From NCBI GenBank assembly GCA_905214525.1, contig CAJMMN010000026.1, positions 1-33,988 on the forward strand: a DNA stretch of 33,988 nt, read 5' to 3'. Both the position numbers and the translations under genes were made by a program. The stretch is from an uncultured bacterium. GTDB lineage: Bacteria > Actinomycetota > Coriobacteriia > Coriobacteriales > Coriobacteriaceae. The notes beneath the pieces are model-generated. The model was not told the origin of the DNA. It worked only from the letters and a program-made list of their open reading frames with translations, and searched no databases. This document shows positions 1-7,075 of this stretch, one piece after another; within the stretch, counting starts at the first letter, position 1, and each line of letters opens with the position of its first letter.

Positions 1-213
1 GCGCAACGCGTTGCGCTGAGTCCTGAGTCTGTTGCAATGAAGATGAGAATCAAGGACCCGCTCGCACCTTTCGCCCATTTGCCGCAACGCTTGCGAGACA
101 GAGCGCTTGCAGATAAGATAGAGGCACGGATGGCACCCGTTGCAGCGGGTCTTGCCAACTCCAGTGCACGTTTACATCGTGAGAAGTGGCCGTCTTCGCT
201 TACGCGGGGGCGG
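1..213. other. Unassigned window edge
   Basis: I see no gene here that I can support. The first 16 bases form a perfect palindrome (GCGCAACGCGTTGCGC). The forward frame beginning at base 1 stays open to 261, but it overlaps the small toxin ORF on the other strand, resembles no family I know and has no clear ribosome binding site. It could be the tail of a gene lying to the left, or nothing. Confidence 0.3.
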
Positions 214-216
214 CTA
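187..216 (+). ncRNA. Plus-strand hairpin over toxin 3' end (antitoxin RNA candidate)
   Basis: Bases 187-198 and 205-216 pair over all 12 positions if the plus strand is transcribed, counting G-U pairs, around a 6-base loop. The same stem in the minus-strand RNA would have five A-C mismatches, so the structure favours a plus-strand RNA. The right arm covers the stop codon of the small toxin-like ORF. An antisense RNA overlapping the toxin 3' end is the arrangement of the TxpA/RatA type I toxin-antitoxin system; applying it here is inference. I could not identify a convincing promoter for such an RNA. Confidence 0.3.
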
Positions 217-297
217 TTTCATTCGGCCGATAAACAGGCCGAGTTCGATAGCCGCGATTAACAACGCCAGTAACGAAATAACATCGCTTACGTTCAT
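214..297 (-). CDS. Putative holin-like small toxin (27 aa)
   Basis: This is a 27-residue ORF starting MNVSDVISLL, followed by one hydrophobic membrane-spanning stretch (about residues 6-23) with a single Glu at 18, and ending in the basic RMK. The pattern of a short polar N-terminus, a helix with one acidic residue and a basic end matches the 'putative holin-like toxin' family (Hol_Tox) found in many Gram-positive genomes. An AGAAGGGA ribosome binding site lies about 6 bases before the ATG at 297. The family is presumed to act in the membrane like type I toxins, but function is poorly established. It is the only gene between the window edge and the aldehyde dehydrogenase, and it is transcribed in the same direction, downstream of that gene's hairpin. 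Confidence 0.7.
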   Translation of the reverse strand: MNVSDVISLLALLIAAIELGLFIGRMK

Positions 298-334
298 ACC
301 AATTCCCTTCTAAAGGGAGTTGGCCCATCCGTAC

Positions 335-364
335 CCCATAGCAGTAGTCTAACGTAAATGGCAG
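335..364 (-). promoter_or_regulatory. Candidate promoter of the small toxin
   Basis: Reading the minus strand, CTGCCA (359-364) and an extended -10 TGC-TATGGG (335-340) are separated by 18 bases. The match is modest. The -35 lies inside the hairpin that follows the aldehyde dehydrogenase gene. Confidence 0.25.
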
Positions 365-399
365 GTAATAGGAACATTTGTTCGTATTACCTGCCATTT
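356..399. terminator. Perfect 15-bp hairpin after aldehyde dehydrogenase gene
   Basis: AAATGGCAGGTAATA (356-370) and its exact complement (385-399) form a 15-bp stem. A second small stem GAAC/GTTC (372-375, 380-383) lies in the loop. The hairpin begins one base after the stop codon of the aldehyde dehydrogenase gene, so it probably ends that transcript, although the U-run is weak. The TGGCAGGT core also occurs in the nested palindrome at 30711-30812. Confidence 0.55.
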
Positions 400-400
400 T

Positions 401-1780
401 CTAATGCACGAACATGCGCACGAACTTGTGCTTCCAGCTCTCATAAGGGGCGTAGCGGAACGGCACGTCCAGCCACGTTGCCTTGTTCACGATGCTCTTC
501 TTGTGGCTAAACGTATCGAAGCTCTCGCGGCCATGGTACTGGCCCATACCGCTCGCACCCATGCCGCCGAAGCCCATATGGCTCGTAGCCAAGTGCATGA
601 TCGTGTCGTTAACGCAGCCGCCGCCAAAGGGCACGTAGCGCACAAAGCGCTCCTGAACTGCGCGATCCTGGCTAAAGATATACAGGGCCAGCGGCGTCGG
701 ACGATCTGCAATAAACGCCTCGGCCTCATCCAGGCTCTCAAACGTCAGCACCGGCAAGATGGGACCGAAAATCTCTTCCTGCATCACGGCGTCCTCAGGC
801 GCCACGCCGTCTAGGATCGTCGGCTCAATCTTGAGCGACGACTCGCGCGCCGTGCCTCCCAGCACAACCTTATAGGGATCGATCAGCCCGCGCACGCGCG
901 CAAAATGCTTGGCGTTGACGATATGACCGTAATCCTCGTTGTCGAGCGGATGCTCGCCAAACATGCGACGGGTCTCCTCCCTGATGAGGCCCAACAGCTC
1001 ATCGTGTACGCGCGTATCGACCAGCAGGTAGTCGGGCGCCACGCAGGTCTGCCCCACGTTGAGCCATTTACCAAAGGCGATGCGCCGTGCCGCGACTTTT
1101 AAGTTTGCCGTGGCATCCACAATGCAGGGGCTCTTTCCGCCCAGCTCAAGCGTCACGGGCGTCAGGTTTTTACTTGCGCGCTCCATGACGAGCTTGCCGA
1201 CCGGAACGCTACCGGTAAAGAAAATCTTGTCCCAGCACTCATCGAGCAGTGCTTCGTTCTCGGCACGGCCGCCTTCTACAACCGTCACCAGGCGCGGATC
1301 AAATGCCTCTTCGCAGATTTGCTTGAGCACCGCGCTCGATGCCGGGGCATAGGCGCTCGGCTTGATGACCACGGTATTGCCCGCGGCAAGGGCTCCAGCG
1401 AGCGGCTCGAGCGTCAACAAAAACGGATAGTTCCATGGAGCCATGATGAGCGTGACGCCATAGGGCACGGCCTGCGTCTTACACACGCTCACGGCGTTGG
1501 CGAGGTCGCACGGGCGCAGGCGCGGGCGACTCCATCGAGCAACATGCGCAATCTGATGACGAATCTCGGAAAGCGAGGTGCCGATCTCACACATATAGGC
1601 CTCGTCATGCGACTTTCCCAAATCGGTCTTGAGCGCATGGGCAATATCGGTCTCGTGTGCCCGCACCGCCTCGCGCAGGCGCACGAGGGCGCGACGTCGA
1701 GCATCGACATCAAACGTGGCGCGCGTCTTAAAGTAGGCGCGCTGTTCGCCGACAATGCGCGCGATTTCCTCGGTGTTCAT
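401..1780 (-). CDS. NAD(P)-dependent aldehyde dehydrogenase
   Basis: Oxidises aldehydes to carboxylic acids, or works in reverse in fermentation; soluble and cytoplasmic. At 459 residues it has the length of class 3-type aldehyde dehydrogenases, which lack the longer N-terminus of the class 1/2 enzymes. Visible landmarks are APWNYPF (114-120), the cofactor-binding Lys140 in VVIKPS, FTGS (188-191), the general base Glu212 in LELGGKSP and the nucleophile Cys246 in NVGQTCVAPD. The ATG at 1780 follows the stop codon of the alcohol dehydrogenase gene by only 8 bases, so the two are almost certainly co-transcribed. The pair could convert a fermentation alcohol to an acid via the aldehyde. Substrate cannot be read from sequence. 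Confidence 0.93.
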   Translation of the reverse strand: MNTEEIARIVGEQRAYFKTRATFDVDARRRALVRLREAVRAHETDIAHALKTDLGKSHDEAYMCEIGTSLSEIRHQIAHVARWSRPRLRPCDLANAVSVCKTQAVPYGVTLIMAPWNYPFLLTLEPLAGALAAGNTVVIKPSAYAPASSAVLKQICEEAFDPRLVTVVEGGRAENEALLDECWDKIFFTGSVPVGKLVMERASKNLTPVTLELGGKSPCIVDATANLKVAARRIAFGKWLNVGQTCVAPDYLLVDTRVHDELLGLIREETRRMFGEHPLDNEDYGHIVNAKHFARVRGLIDPYKVVLGGTARESSLKIEPTILDGVAPEDAVMQEEIFGPILPVLTFESLDEAEAFIADRPTPLALYIFSQDRAVQERFVRYVPFGGGCVNDTIMHLATSHMGFGGMGASGMGQYHGRESFDTFSHKKSIVNKATWLDVPFRYAPYESWKHKFVRMFVH

Positions 1781-1788
1781 GGGCCCTC

Positions 1789-3009
1789 CTAGTTCTCATC
1801 CTCAAACATACCACCCGCGACGACCTCGTACATACGCTCGAGCTCCAAACGGTCCATCAAAAGTGGAACGGGGTATAGCGGATTGGCCTCGGCATCGGCA
1901 TGGGCCGCCATTTGCGGAATATCGGAGCGGCGAATACCCGAGACATATTTGGGGATTCCTAGGGCCCCGTTCATACGGTCGACCCAATCGATAAAGGCCT
2001 CGGCCGCCAGGCTATCCTGCGCGTTAGCCGGCGCGATACCGGCCATGCGGGCGAGATCGGCGAGTTTAGGAGCAGCGGCTTCGCCATAGGCACGAAGCAT
2101 GTGCGGCAAGATGATGGCGTTGGCCAAGCCGTGGGGAATCCCGTAACGCCCGCCCAGGCTGTGCGCGATGGCATGGACGTATCCAACATAGGAGCGCGTA
2201 AAGGCAACACCCGCTTTATACGCCGCCGAAAGCATATTGCGGCGCGCACGCATGTCGTCGCCATGCTCATAGGCCTCGAGCAAATTGTCGCGGATGAGCT
2301 GGACCGCCTGACGCGCCATCTTGCGCGTGTAGGGCGTGGTGCTACGGCCGATAAAGGCCTCAACAGCATGCGTCAGGGCATCCATGCCCGTCTGCCCCGT
2401 AATGGAGGCGGGCAGGCCGCGTGTAAACTCGGGGTCGTGCACCGCAAAGCGCGGAATAAGCACAAAGTCGTTAATGGGGTATTTGTAGTGCGTCTCGTCA
2501 TCGGTGATAACCGCCGCGAGTGTGACTTCGCTTCCCGTACCGGCGGTAGTGGGAACCGCGATAAGCAGCGGCAGGAGACGGTGGACTCGCAACAGGCCGC
2601 GCATCTTGTTGATGGGCTTATTTGGCTGTGCGATGCGTGCGCCCACGCCCTTGGCGCAGTCCATGGCCGAACCGCCGCCAAAGCCGATAATGGCCTGGCA
2701 GGCGCTCTCGCGATACAGGGACGCCGCTTCCTCCACGTTTGAGACCGTGGGGTTCGCACGCGTTTCGGCATAGACCGTAACGCCAATCCCCTGAGCCGTA
2801 AGCGCACGCTCGAGTGATGCTGTGAGCCCCAAACGTGCAATACCAGGGTCTGTCACGATAAGAACCTTCTGGATCGAGCGCTTTTGAAGCACCGCGGGCA
2901 CATCCTCGGCGTGCTCCAGAATGCGTGGCTCGGTATAGGGCAGCACCGGCAATGCGATGCGAAAAACCGTTTGATACGTTCGGCACCAGGCACGACGGGC
3001 TAGATGCAT
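1789..3009 (-). CDS. Iron-containing (group III) alcohol dehydrogenase
   Basis: Interconverts an alcohol and an aldehyde with NAD(H); cytoplasmic. The 406-residue protein has the two-domain fold of the FucO/group III family: the nucleotide-binding GGGSAMD near residues 111-117, PTTAGTGSE, and four metal ligands aligned to FucO at Asp210, His214 (GMDALTHAVEAF), His279 and His293 (VHAIAHSLGG...PHG). The start chosen is the ATG at 3009, which has a GAGGGAG ribosome binding site; an upstream in-frame ATG at 3090 would add 27 residues of atypical sequence. First gene of a two-gene operon with the aldehyde dehydrogenase. A 7-bp inverted repeat resembling a Rex operator lies just before the start. 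Substrate unknown; 1,2-propanediol, ethanol or butanol are all possible. Confidence 0.92.
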   Translation of the reverse strand: MHLARRAWCRTYQTVFRIALPVLPYTEPRILEHAEDVPAVLQKRSIQKVLIVTDPGIARLGLTASLERALTAQGIGVTVYAETRANPTVSNVEEAASLYRESACQAIIGFGGGSAMDCAKGVGARIAQPNKPINKMRGLLRVHRLLPLLIAVPTTAGTGSEVTLAAVITDDETHYKYPINDFVLIPRFAVHDPEFTRGLPASITGQTGMDALTHAVEAFIGRSTTPYTRKMARQAVQLIRDNLLEAYEHGDDMRARRNMLSAAYKAGVAFTRSYVGYVHAIAHSLGGRYGIPHGLANAIILPHMLRAYGEAAAPKLADLARMAGIAPANAQDSLAAEAFIDWVDRMNGALGIPKYVSGIRRSDIPQMAAHADAEANPLYPVPLLMDRLELERMYEVVAGGMFEDEN

Positions 3010-3026
3010 AAAGGAAGCTCCCTCAT

Positions 3027-3044
3027 TTGTTGATGGGTCAACAT
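3027..3044. promoter_or_regulatory. Possible Rex-type operator before adh-aldh operon
   Basis: The core TGTTGA-TGGG-TCAACA (3028-3043) is a perfect 6-bp inverted repeat; with one flanking base each side it partly matches the clostridial Rex consensus TTGTTAA-N4-TTAACAA. It lies between a TACAAT hexamer (3056-3061, minus strand) and the ribosome binding site. Rex senses NADH/NAD+ and commonly represses alcohol dehydrogenases. The assignment is inference from similarity and position. Confidence 0.35.
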
Positions 3045-3153
3045 TTGCTCGACCGATTGTACTCATCGGCGTCCGCATATGGCTTGCCAATCGTTAATCA
3101 ATCAACATCTTCACATGCTTAAATTGTTTTATTAAAAATCATTCCTAATAGGC

Positions 3154-3181
3154 TTCACTTTTGGTTGCATTTATGGATAAT
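3154..3181 (+). promoter_or_regulatory. Candidate rubrerythrin promoter
   Basis: TTCACT (3154-3159) and GATAAT (3176-3181) are separated by 16 bases, about 85 bases before the rubrerythrin start, in an A+T-rich stretch. I could not see a clear PerR or Fur box. Confidence 0.4.
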
Positions 3182-3265
3182 AGAACCCGTCAAGACGCAC
3201 GTCCGGAGAGGGCCCTTACGGGACCGGACAAGCGCCCCATCGCCATCGATCGAAAGGATCGAATC

Positions 3266-3826
3266 ATGAAGTTTGTTTGCCCCGTTTGCGGTTATGTGGA
3301 AGAGTTCGACGGCGACCAGCTGCCCGAGGACTTCAAGTGCCCCCAGTGCGGCGTTCCCGGTTCTCGTTTCCTGAAGCAGGAGGAAGGTCAGCTCGAGTGG
3401 GCTGCCGAGCACGTCGTGGGCGTCGCCAAGATGGAGGGCGTCTCCGAGGACATCGTTGCCGACCTGCGCGCCAACTTTGAGGGCGAGTGCTCCGAGGTCG
3501 GTATGTACCTGGCCATGGCTCGCGTCGCCCATCGCGAGGGCTATCCTGAGATCGGCCTGTACTGGGAGAAGGCTGCCCACGAGGAGGCCGAGCACGCCGC
3601 CAAGTTCGCTGAGCTCCTGGGCGAGGTCGTGACCGACTCCACCAAGAAGAACCTCGAAATGCGCGTTGAGGCCGAGAATGGCGCCACCGCCGGCAAGACC
3701 GATCTTGCCAAGCGCGCCAAGGCCGCCGGCCTCGATGCCATCCACGACACCGTGCACGAGATGGCTCGCGACGAGGCCCGCCACGGCAAGGCTTTCGCCG
3801 GCCTGCTCAAGCGCTACTTTGGCTAA
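3266..3826 (+). CDS. rbr: Reverse rubrerythrin (peroxide reductase)
   Basis: Reduces hydrogen peroxide to water in anaerobes, using electrons passed through its rubredoxin domain to a diiron site; cytoplasmic. In this 186-residue protein the rubredoxin-like domain comes first, with Cys5, Cys8, Cys25 and Cys28 as iron ligands. The ferritin-like four-helix domain follows, with carboxylate/His ligands in ECSEVGMY, HEEAEHA and RDEARHG. This order is the reverse of classical rubrerythrin and matches the 'revRbr' type described in clostridia. The ATG at 3266 has GAAAGGA upstream; the longer open frame from 3161 lacks a ribosome binding site and would put non-family sequence before the rubredoxin motif. 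Single-gene unit between a promoter and a strong terminator. Confidence 0.95.
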   Translation: MKFVCPVCGYVEEFDGDQLPEDFKCPQCGVPGSRFLKQEEGQLEWAAEHVVGVAKMEGVSEDIVADLRANFEGECSEVGMYLAMARVAHREGYPEIGLYWEKAAHEEAEHAAKFAELLGEVVTDSTKKNLEMRVEAENGATAGKTDLAKRAKAAGLDAIHDTVHEMARDEARHGKAFAGLLKRYFG

Positions 3827-3860
3827 GCCAAACGCCTGAGACATAACCTCTAGCTCGAAG

Positions 3861-3893
3861 AAGGCCCGGACCGTATTGGTTCGGGCCTTTTTC
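3861..3893 (+). terminator. Rubrerythrin terminator
   Basis: AAGGCCCGGA pairs with TTCGGGCCTT around a 9-base loop and is followed by a T-run. It is a standard intrinsic terminator about 35 bases after the stop codon. Confidence 0.9.
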
Positions 3894-3958
3894 GTGCCTC
3901 ACGAACTTGTTAACGCCCTGAAACAGGACCGCCTTCGGCATCGGCTTCTCGTCAAAAA

Positions 3959-4081
3959 CTAAGTGAGTAGACTTTTTTGAACTTGCCGAGCAGGCCATCC
4001 ATATCACTTTATAAAGCCGCAGGTAAATGCCTTGTTACAAAACGGCCTGGTCACCAAAGTGCCAAAAGTCTACTCACTTAG
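3959..4081 (-). repeat. 121-nt structured repeat, copy A (LSE-stop element)
   Basis: This element ends in a perfect 18-bp inverted repeat, 3959-3976 (CTAAGTGAGTAGACTTTT) and 4064-4081. Inside lie a 6-bp stem (3991-3996 with 4044-4049) and a 4-bp apical hairpin (4023-4026 with 4035-4038). A second copy of exactly the same 121-nt length sits at 5382-5502 in the same orientation; I count about 91 of 121 identical bases by hand. On the minus strand the right end reads CTA AGT GAG TAG and supplies the last codons of the nuclease-like gene. Five T follow the outer stem on the minus strand, so this copy may also terminate transcription. Confidence 0.85.
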
Positions 4082-5197
4082 AACCGCAGCCGTCCACGAT
4101 CGAGCTGTTTTGTGTCTAACGGGCATCTTTCCGTCGATTACTCCCAATTTTGTCCAGTCAACGAATAGTTCGGACCGGAGTAATGTCTCAGCCCTTTGCT
4201 CATCTGAACTTTTATCACGATATTCAGCATCGAGCATCCTGCATACGGCCTTAACGATCGCGCGGAATTTATCCTCATCGAATATCTGTCTGTGTGTCAG
4301 GAGAAGTACATCGTAGCCCATGGCCTGAAGGGCCGTCATGCGGTCAGCGTCACGCAAGCCGTCCCCTGCGCGCCCGTGCGAGGCCTTTCCCTGACATTCA
4401 ATGGCCACCTGTCGCGCTCCGTCCGGCGAAGACAGAAGCAGGTCGATAAAGACGCGGGACTTTCCCACAATCGCTCGAGCACTTGCACCTAGCCTCACTT
4501 CGACATTGAGCTCTATGCCGCAAAAACCTTCGCCCCCTAGTGTTCGCGGCAGTGCAAACAACAAATACGCCTCGACCTCAAAGGGCGATGCGGCGCCCAG
4601 CGGAACGAAACGCGACACCGCCATAAATCGCTTGCCGTACCGCATCCCGTAAACATCTGAACAAAAACGGTCGAGGTCTCCGCTCAAAACCAAAGCGTCG
4701 CGACGCCATAAATCTGAAGCGACGCCATCCTCGGACGGACAGCGTGTCCAGCCCGAAGTTGTCGGAATCGCGCCCGAATCAATTGCACGCGAAAGCTCCG
4801 CCTCGAGTGCCGCCGGCAGGGCACACACCGCAAACAAACCGCACATCTCCGCCAATACCAAAAGAAGCTGAAGATCCGTCAGATGCCGCAACATGATGAA
4901 TGCCGTCAGTAGAGGAGACGTAATCAAAAACCCATGCTCCGTTTCTAGCACGGATTCCCTGGGGAGCTCACCGAGAAACAGCCGCTGCCTCATGCCGGCA
5001 GGGCAAGTCCGCTTGTTTCTCGTTCGAACCAACGTATACAACGGAAAGCCGAGCGCAACCTTAGCCGTCGGGTTACGGACAAGGTCATATCGCTGCCGGT
5101 CTTCTTCCGGTCGTGGAAGCGGCGGACACAAAGCAAGGACTTGAGGGGGCAAGCGCCAGTACCTAAAAGCCGATATGTCACAAAGTAGATCCTTCAT
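4070..5197 (-). CDS. Orphan PD-(D/E)XK (DUF559/Vsr-like) domain protein
   Basis: I do not recognise the N-terminal 200 residues beyond a DISAFRYWRLPP motif at the start, which recalls the YWR..PP opening of AbiEi/DUF559-type proteins of actinobacteria. The C-terminal part (about residues 245-325) looks like a PD-(D/E)XK nuclease fold of the DUF559/Vsr class. It has Asp252 in VFIDLLLS, Glu267 and Lys271 in AIECQGK, then an R..DR...L...GYDVLLLTHRQ helix-strand unit. The catalytic match is imperfect (ECQGK rather than a clean ExK), so activity is uncertain. The ATG at 5197 is preferred over a GTG at 5203; neither has a good ribosome binding site. The protein is 375 residues. Its last three residues and stop codon are encoded by repeat copy A, and copy B lies upstream. 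No methylase or partner gene is adjacent, so this is not a standard restriction system. Confidence 0.6.
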   Translation of the reverse strand: MKDLLCDISAFRYWRLPPQVLALCPPLPRPEEDRQRYDLVRNPTAKVALGFPLYTLVRTRNKRTCPAGMRQRLFLGELPRESVLETEHGFLITSPLLTAFIMLRHLTDLQLLLVLAEMCGLFAVCALPAALEAELSRAIDSGAIPTTSGWTRCPSEDGVASDLWRRDALVLSGDLDRFCSDVYGMRYGKRFMAVSRFVPLGAASPFEVEAYLLFALPRTLGGEGFCGIELNVEVRLGASARAIVGKSRVFIDLLLSSPDGARQVAIECQGKASHGRAGDGLRDADRMTALQAMGYDVLLLTHRQIFDEDKFRAIVKAVCRMLDAEYRDKSSDEQRAETLLRSELFVDWTKLGVIDGKMPVRHKTARSWTAAVLSE

Positions 5198-5280
5198 AGG
5201 CACAGGAGAACACGGATTTCAACCCTGGTACTCACGCATTGGCGCGAACGCACCGAAAAGGGCGTCGAACGGACTGTTAA

Positions 5281-5346
5281 GTTTTCAACAGCCCTCCCCA
5301 ACTGGCCAAAAGCTTGCCAAGAACTGGACGGAGCGTTGTTGAAAAC
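5281..5346. promoter_or_regulatory. Inverted repeat upstream of nuclease-like gene
   Basis: GTTTTCAACA (5281-5290) and TGTTGAAAAC (5337-5346) are perfect 10-bp inverted copies 46 bases apart. They lie 84-150 bases before the nuclease-like start, between it and repeat copy B. This could be an operator pair or the base of a leader structure. AACTGG occurs twice inside. The rest of 5198-5380 shows nothing I can assign. Confidence 0.4.
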
Positions 5347-5381
5347 CCCGCTTCTTTTCTCATGCGGAAGCCTTGCGCGGC

Positions 5382-5502
5382 AAGTGAGTAGACTATTTAG
5401 GACCCGCCGAGCAGACCGACTAAACTGCTTCACAAAATCGCAGGTAGATAGCTTGCTACAAAACGGCCTGGTCCTCCTCACGCTAAAAGCCTACTCACTT
5501 AG
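5382..5502 (-). repeat. 121-nt structured repeat, copy B (LSE-stop element)
   Basis: Second copy of the element at 3961-4081, with the same length and orientation. The outer stem is 13 bp here, with one A-C pair on the plus strand that becomes U-G in minus-strand RNA. The inner stem (c31-c36 of the element with g84-g89) shows the same strand preference. The apical hairpin is GTAG/CTAC (5444-5447, 5456-5459) against GTAA/TTAC in copy A, a compensatory change. On the minus strand its end again reads CTA AGT GAG TAG and forms the C-terminus of the regulator gene upstream. No T-run follows this copy. Confidence 0.85.
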
Positions 5503-6930
5503 GTTAGAGGGTGCGCCCATTAGCTGCGATTCCAGGGTATTTAGCTCATTTGGACTCAAATCGTCGTACTGGACAAGGATTCGAGTCGGGTTTGAAGATC
5601 CATGTGCGCCATCGGGACACCAAAAACAGTCATTGATATCGATGTAAGGGATGCTCGAGCGCGCGAGGGCGCGTGTAAAAGAGTTTCCGCCCGTATCGCA
5701 CTCCGCAACTACGACGCAGTAGAGGCCGGCATCCGCGTGCTCAACCAAAAACTCCCCCGCCGGAAACGCCTTTCGCACAAGCGCCGTCAGGCCATCACGC
5801 GCCTCGCGAGCTCGAACGCGCACGCGGTTCACATGTCGCTCGTAATCACCCGATTCCAGCAAGCGAGCCAAAGCGACCTGGTCAACAGAACTCACCGACG
5901 AGGCGTAAAAACCAAGGTTGCGCCTAAACCGTTCCATCAGCTCATCAGGCAGGACCATATACGCCAAACGCAGGGCCGACGACAGACTTTTTGAAAAGGT
6001 GTTGGTGTAGATGACCGATTGGGCGGCATCGATCGACGCGAGCGCGGGAATCGGCTTGCCGGCAAGGCGAAACTCACAATCAAAGTCATCTTCGATGAGA
6101 TACCGGTCCGGCTGCTCGGCGGCCCAGCTCAGCAGGGCATAGCGACGCGCAATGCTCGTCACAAGGCCGGTCGGATATTGGTGAGACGGCATCAGGTGAA
6201 GGACATCCGCCCCGGTTTTCTGCAGAGCACTCAAGTCCACGCCTTCACCGTCCAACGGGATATGACGCACTTCGCAACCCATAGCCTGATAGATGCGCGT
6301 CAGGCGCAGATAGCCTGGATCCTCAACGGCATACACCTTGTCGGCTCCAAGCAACTGAACCAACATGGTATCGAGCAGCTGGGCGCCCGCACCGATAACA
6401 ATGTTGTTGGGGTCGACATTCATACCCCTCGTCCCGCGTAGATGGTGCGCAATCGCACGTCGCAGCCGAGCGGTGCCCTGCGCCGGCGCGGGCGAAAAGA
6501 TTTCGCGCTCGTCCTCGGATGCCAGCGTCGCCCGTAGCGCGCTTTGCCAAAGCCGCGCCGCCTCCAAAGCAGAAGGAGAAAGCGCATCGAATCGCTCGAC
6601 CTGTCCGTTGACATCATGCACGCTGGGGCCCACAGAGACGGCATCTCGGTCGATGCCCTCCGCAGCCGAAGCCAAAACCGGTGCATCCGGAAGCTCGCAA
6701 GCGTAGTAGCCACGACGTGGCATTGAGCAAATATAGCCCTCAGCGAGTAACTGGCTATATGCATTCTCAATGGTAATAACACTGATTCCCAGATGACTGG
6801 CAAAGGCGCGCTTGGACGGCAGATGCTCCCCCGCCGTAATGCGTCCAGCTACGATATCATCTCGGATTTGCTGGTAAACATACTCATAGAGCGATGCTTC
6901 GCCGCGTTTTTCCAAATTGTAGTCAAGCAT
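5491..6930 (-). CDS. pdxR: MocR/PdxR-type GntR-aminotransferase regulator
   Basis: Transcriptional regulator combining a GntR winged helix-turn-helix (about residues 10-80: SLYEYVYQQIRDDIVAGRI, LPSKRAFASHLGIS, ENAYSQLLAEGYI) with a fold-type I aminotransferase domain (about 120-475). The expected PLP lysine is Lys314 in TNTFSKSL, and the PLP-ring aspartate lies in EDDFDCEFR (280-288). MocR proteins next to pdxS are usually PdxR, which senses PLP and controls pdxST. The gene diverges from pdxS across a 145-bp region containing two CTGACCTTAT repeats. The ATG at 6930 has an AGGTGA ribosome binding site; an alternative TTG at 6963 has none. The protein is 479 residues and ends in Leu-Ser-Glu from repeat copy B, so its native terminus may have been altered. 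Confidence 0.88.
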   Translation of the reverse strand: MLDYNLEKRGEASLYEYVYQQIRDDIVAGRITAGEHLPSKRAFASHLGISVITIENAYSQLLAEGYICSMPRRGYYACELPDAPVLASAAEGIDRDAVSVGPSVHDVNGQVERFDALSPSALEAARLWQSALRATLASEDEREIFSPAPAQGTARLRRAIAHHLRGTRGMNVDPNNIVIGAGAQLLDTMLVQLLGADKVYAVEDPGYLRLTRIYQAMGCEVRHIPLDGEGVDLSALQKTGADVLHLMPSHQYPTGLVTSIARRYALLSWAAEQPDRYLIEDDFDCEFRLAGKPIPALASIDAAQSVIYTNTFSKSLSSALRLAYMVLPDELMERFRRNLGFYASSVSSVDQVALARLLESGDYERHVNRVRVRAREARDGLTALVRKAFPAGEFLVEHADAGLYCVVVAECDTGGNSFTRALARSSIPYIDINDCFWCPDGAHGSSNPTRILVQYDDLSPNELNTLESQLMGAPSNLSE

Positions 6931-6941
6931 GAGTTTGTCAC

Positions 6942-6985
6942 CTGACCTTATCGAGCTGTTCAATCTGGTATTAAGCTGACCTTAT
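6942..6985. promoter_or_regulatory. Direct repeats CTGACCTTAT, likely PdxR operator
   Basis: CTGACCTTAT occurs at 6942-6951 and 6976-6985, 34 bases apart start to start, between divergent pdxR and pdxS. MocR/PdxR regulators are known to bind direct repeats in such intergenic regions. The second copy abuts TATTAT, a possible -10 for pdxS (6983-6991). I see no good matching -35, which would suit an activated promoter. Confidence 0.6.
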
Positions 6986-7075
6986 TATTATCTCGAAAAC
7001 TGAGTATTTTGCCATGCCCAGCTCCCCGATAGGATTTTCCGTCAAGCAATGCACATGCCAACCAAGGGAGCAACC

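Noticed and set aside
37..261. 74-residue ORF at the left edge
   Set aside because: It overlaps the better supported toxin-like ORF on the other strand and has no recognisable motif; listed only as unassigned edge.
4070..5197. Restriction-modification or Abi defence island
   Set aside because: There is only one nuclease-like gene, with no methylase, specificity subunit or other defence gene beside it, and its catalytic motif is imperfect.
5194..5481. 95-residue minus-strand ORF between nuclease-like gene and regulator
   Set aside because: It overlaps repeat copy B and the inverted repeat, resembles no family and has no ribosome binding site.
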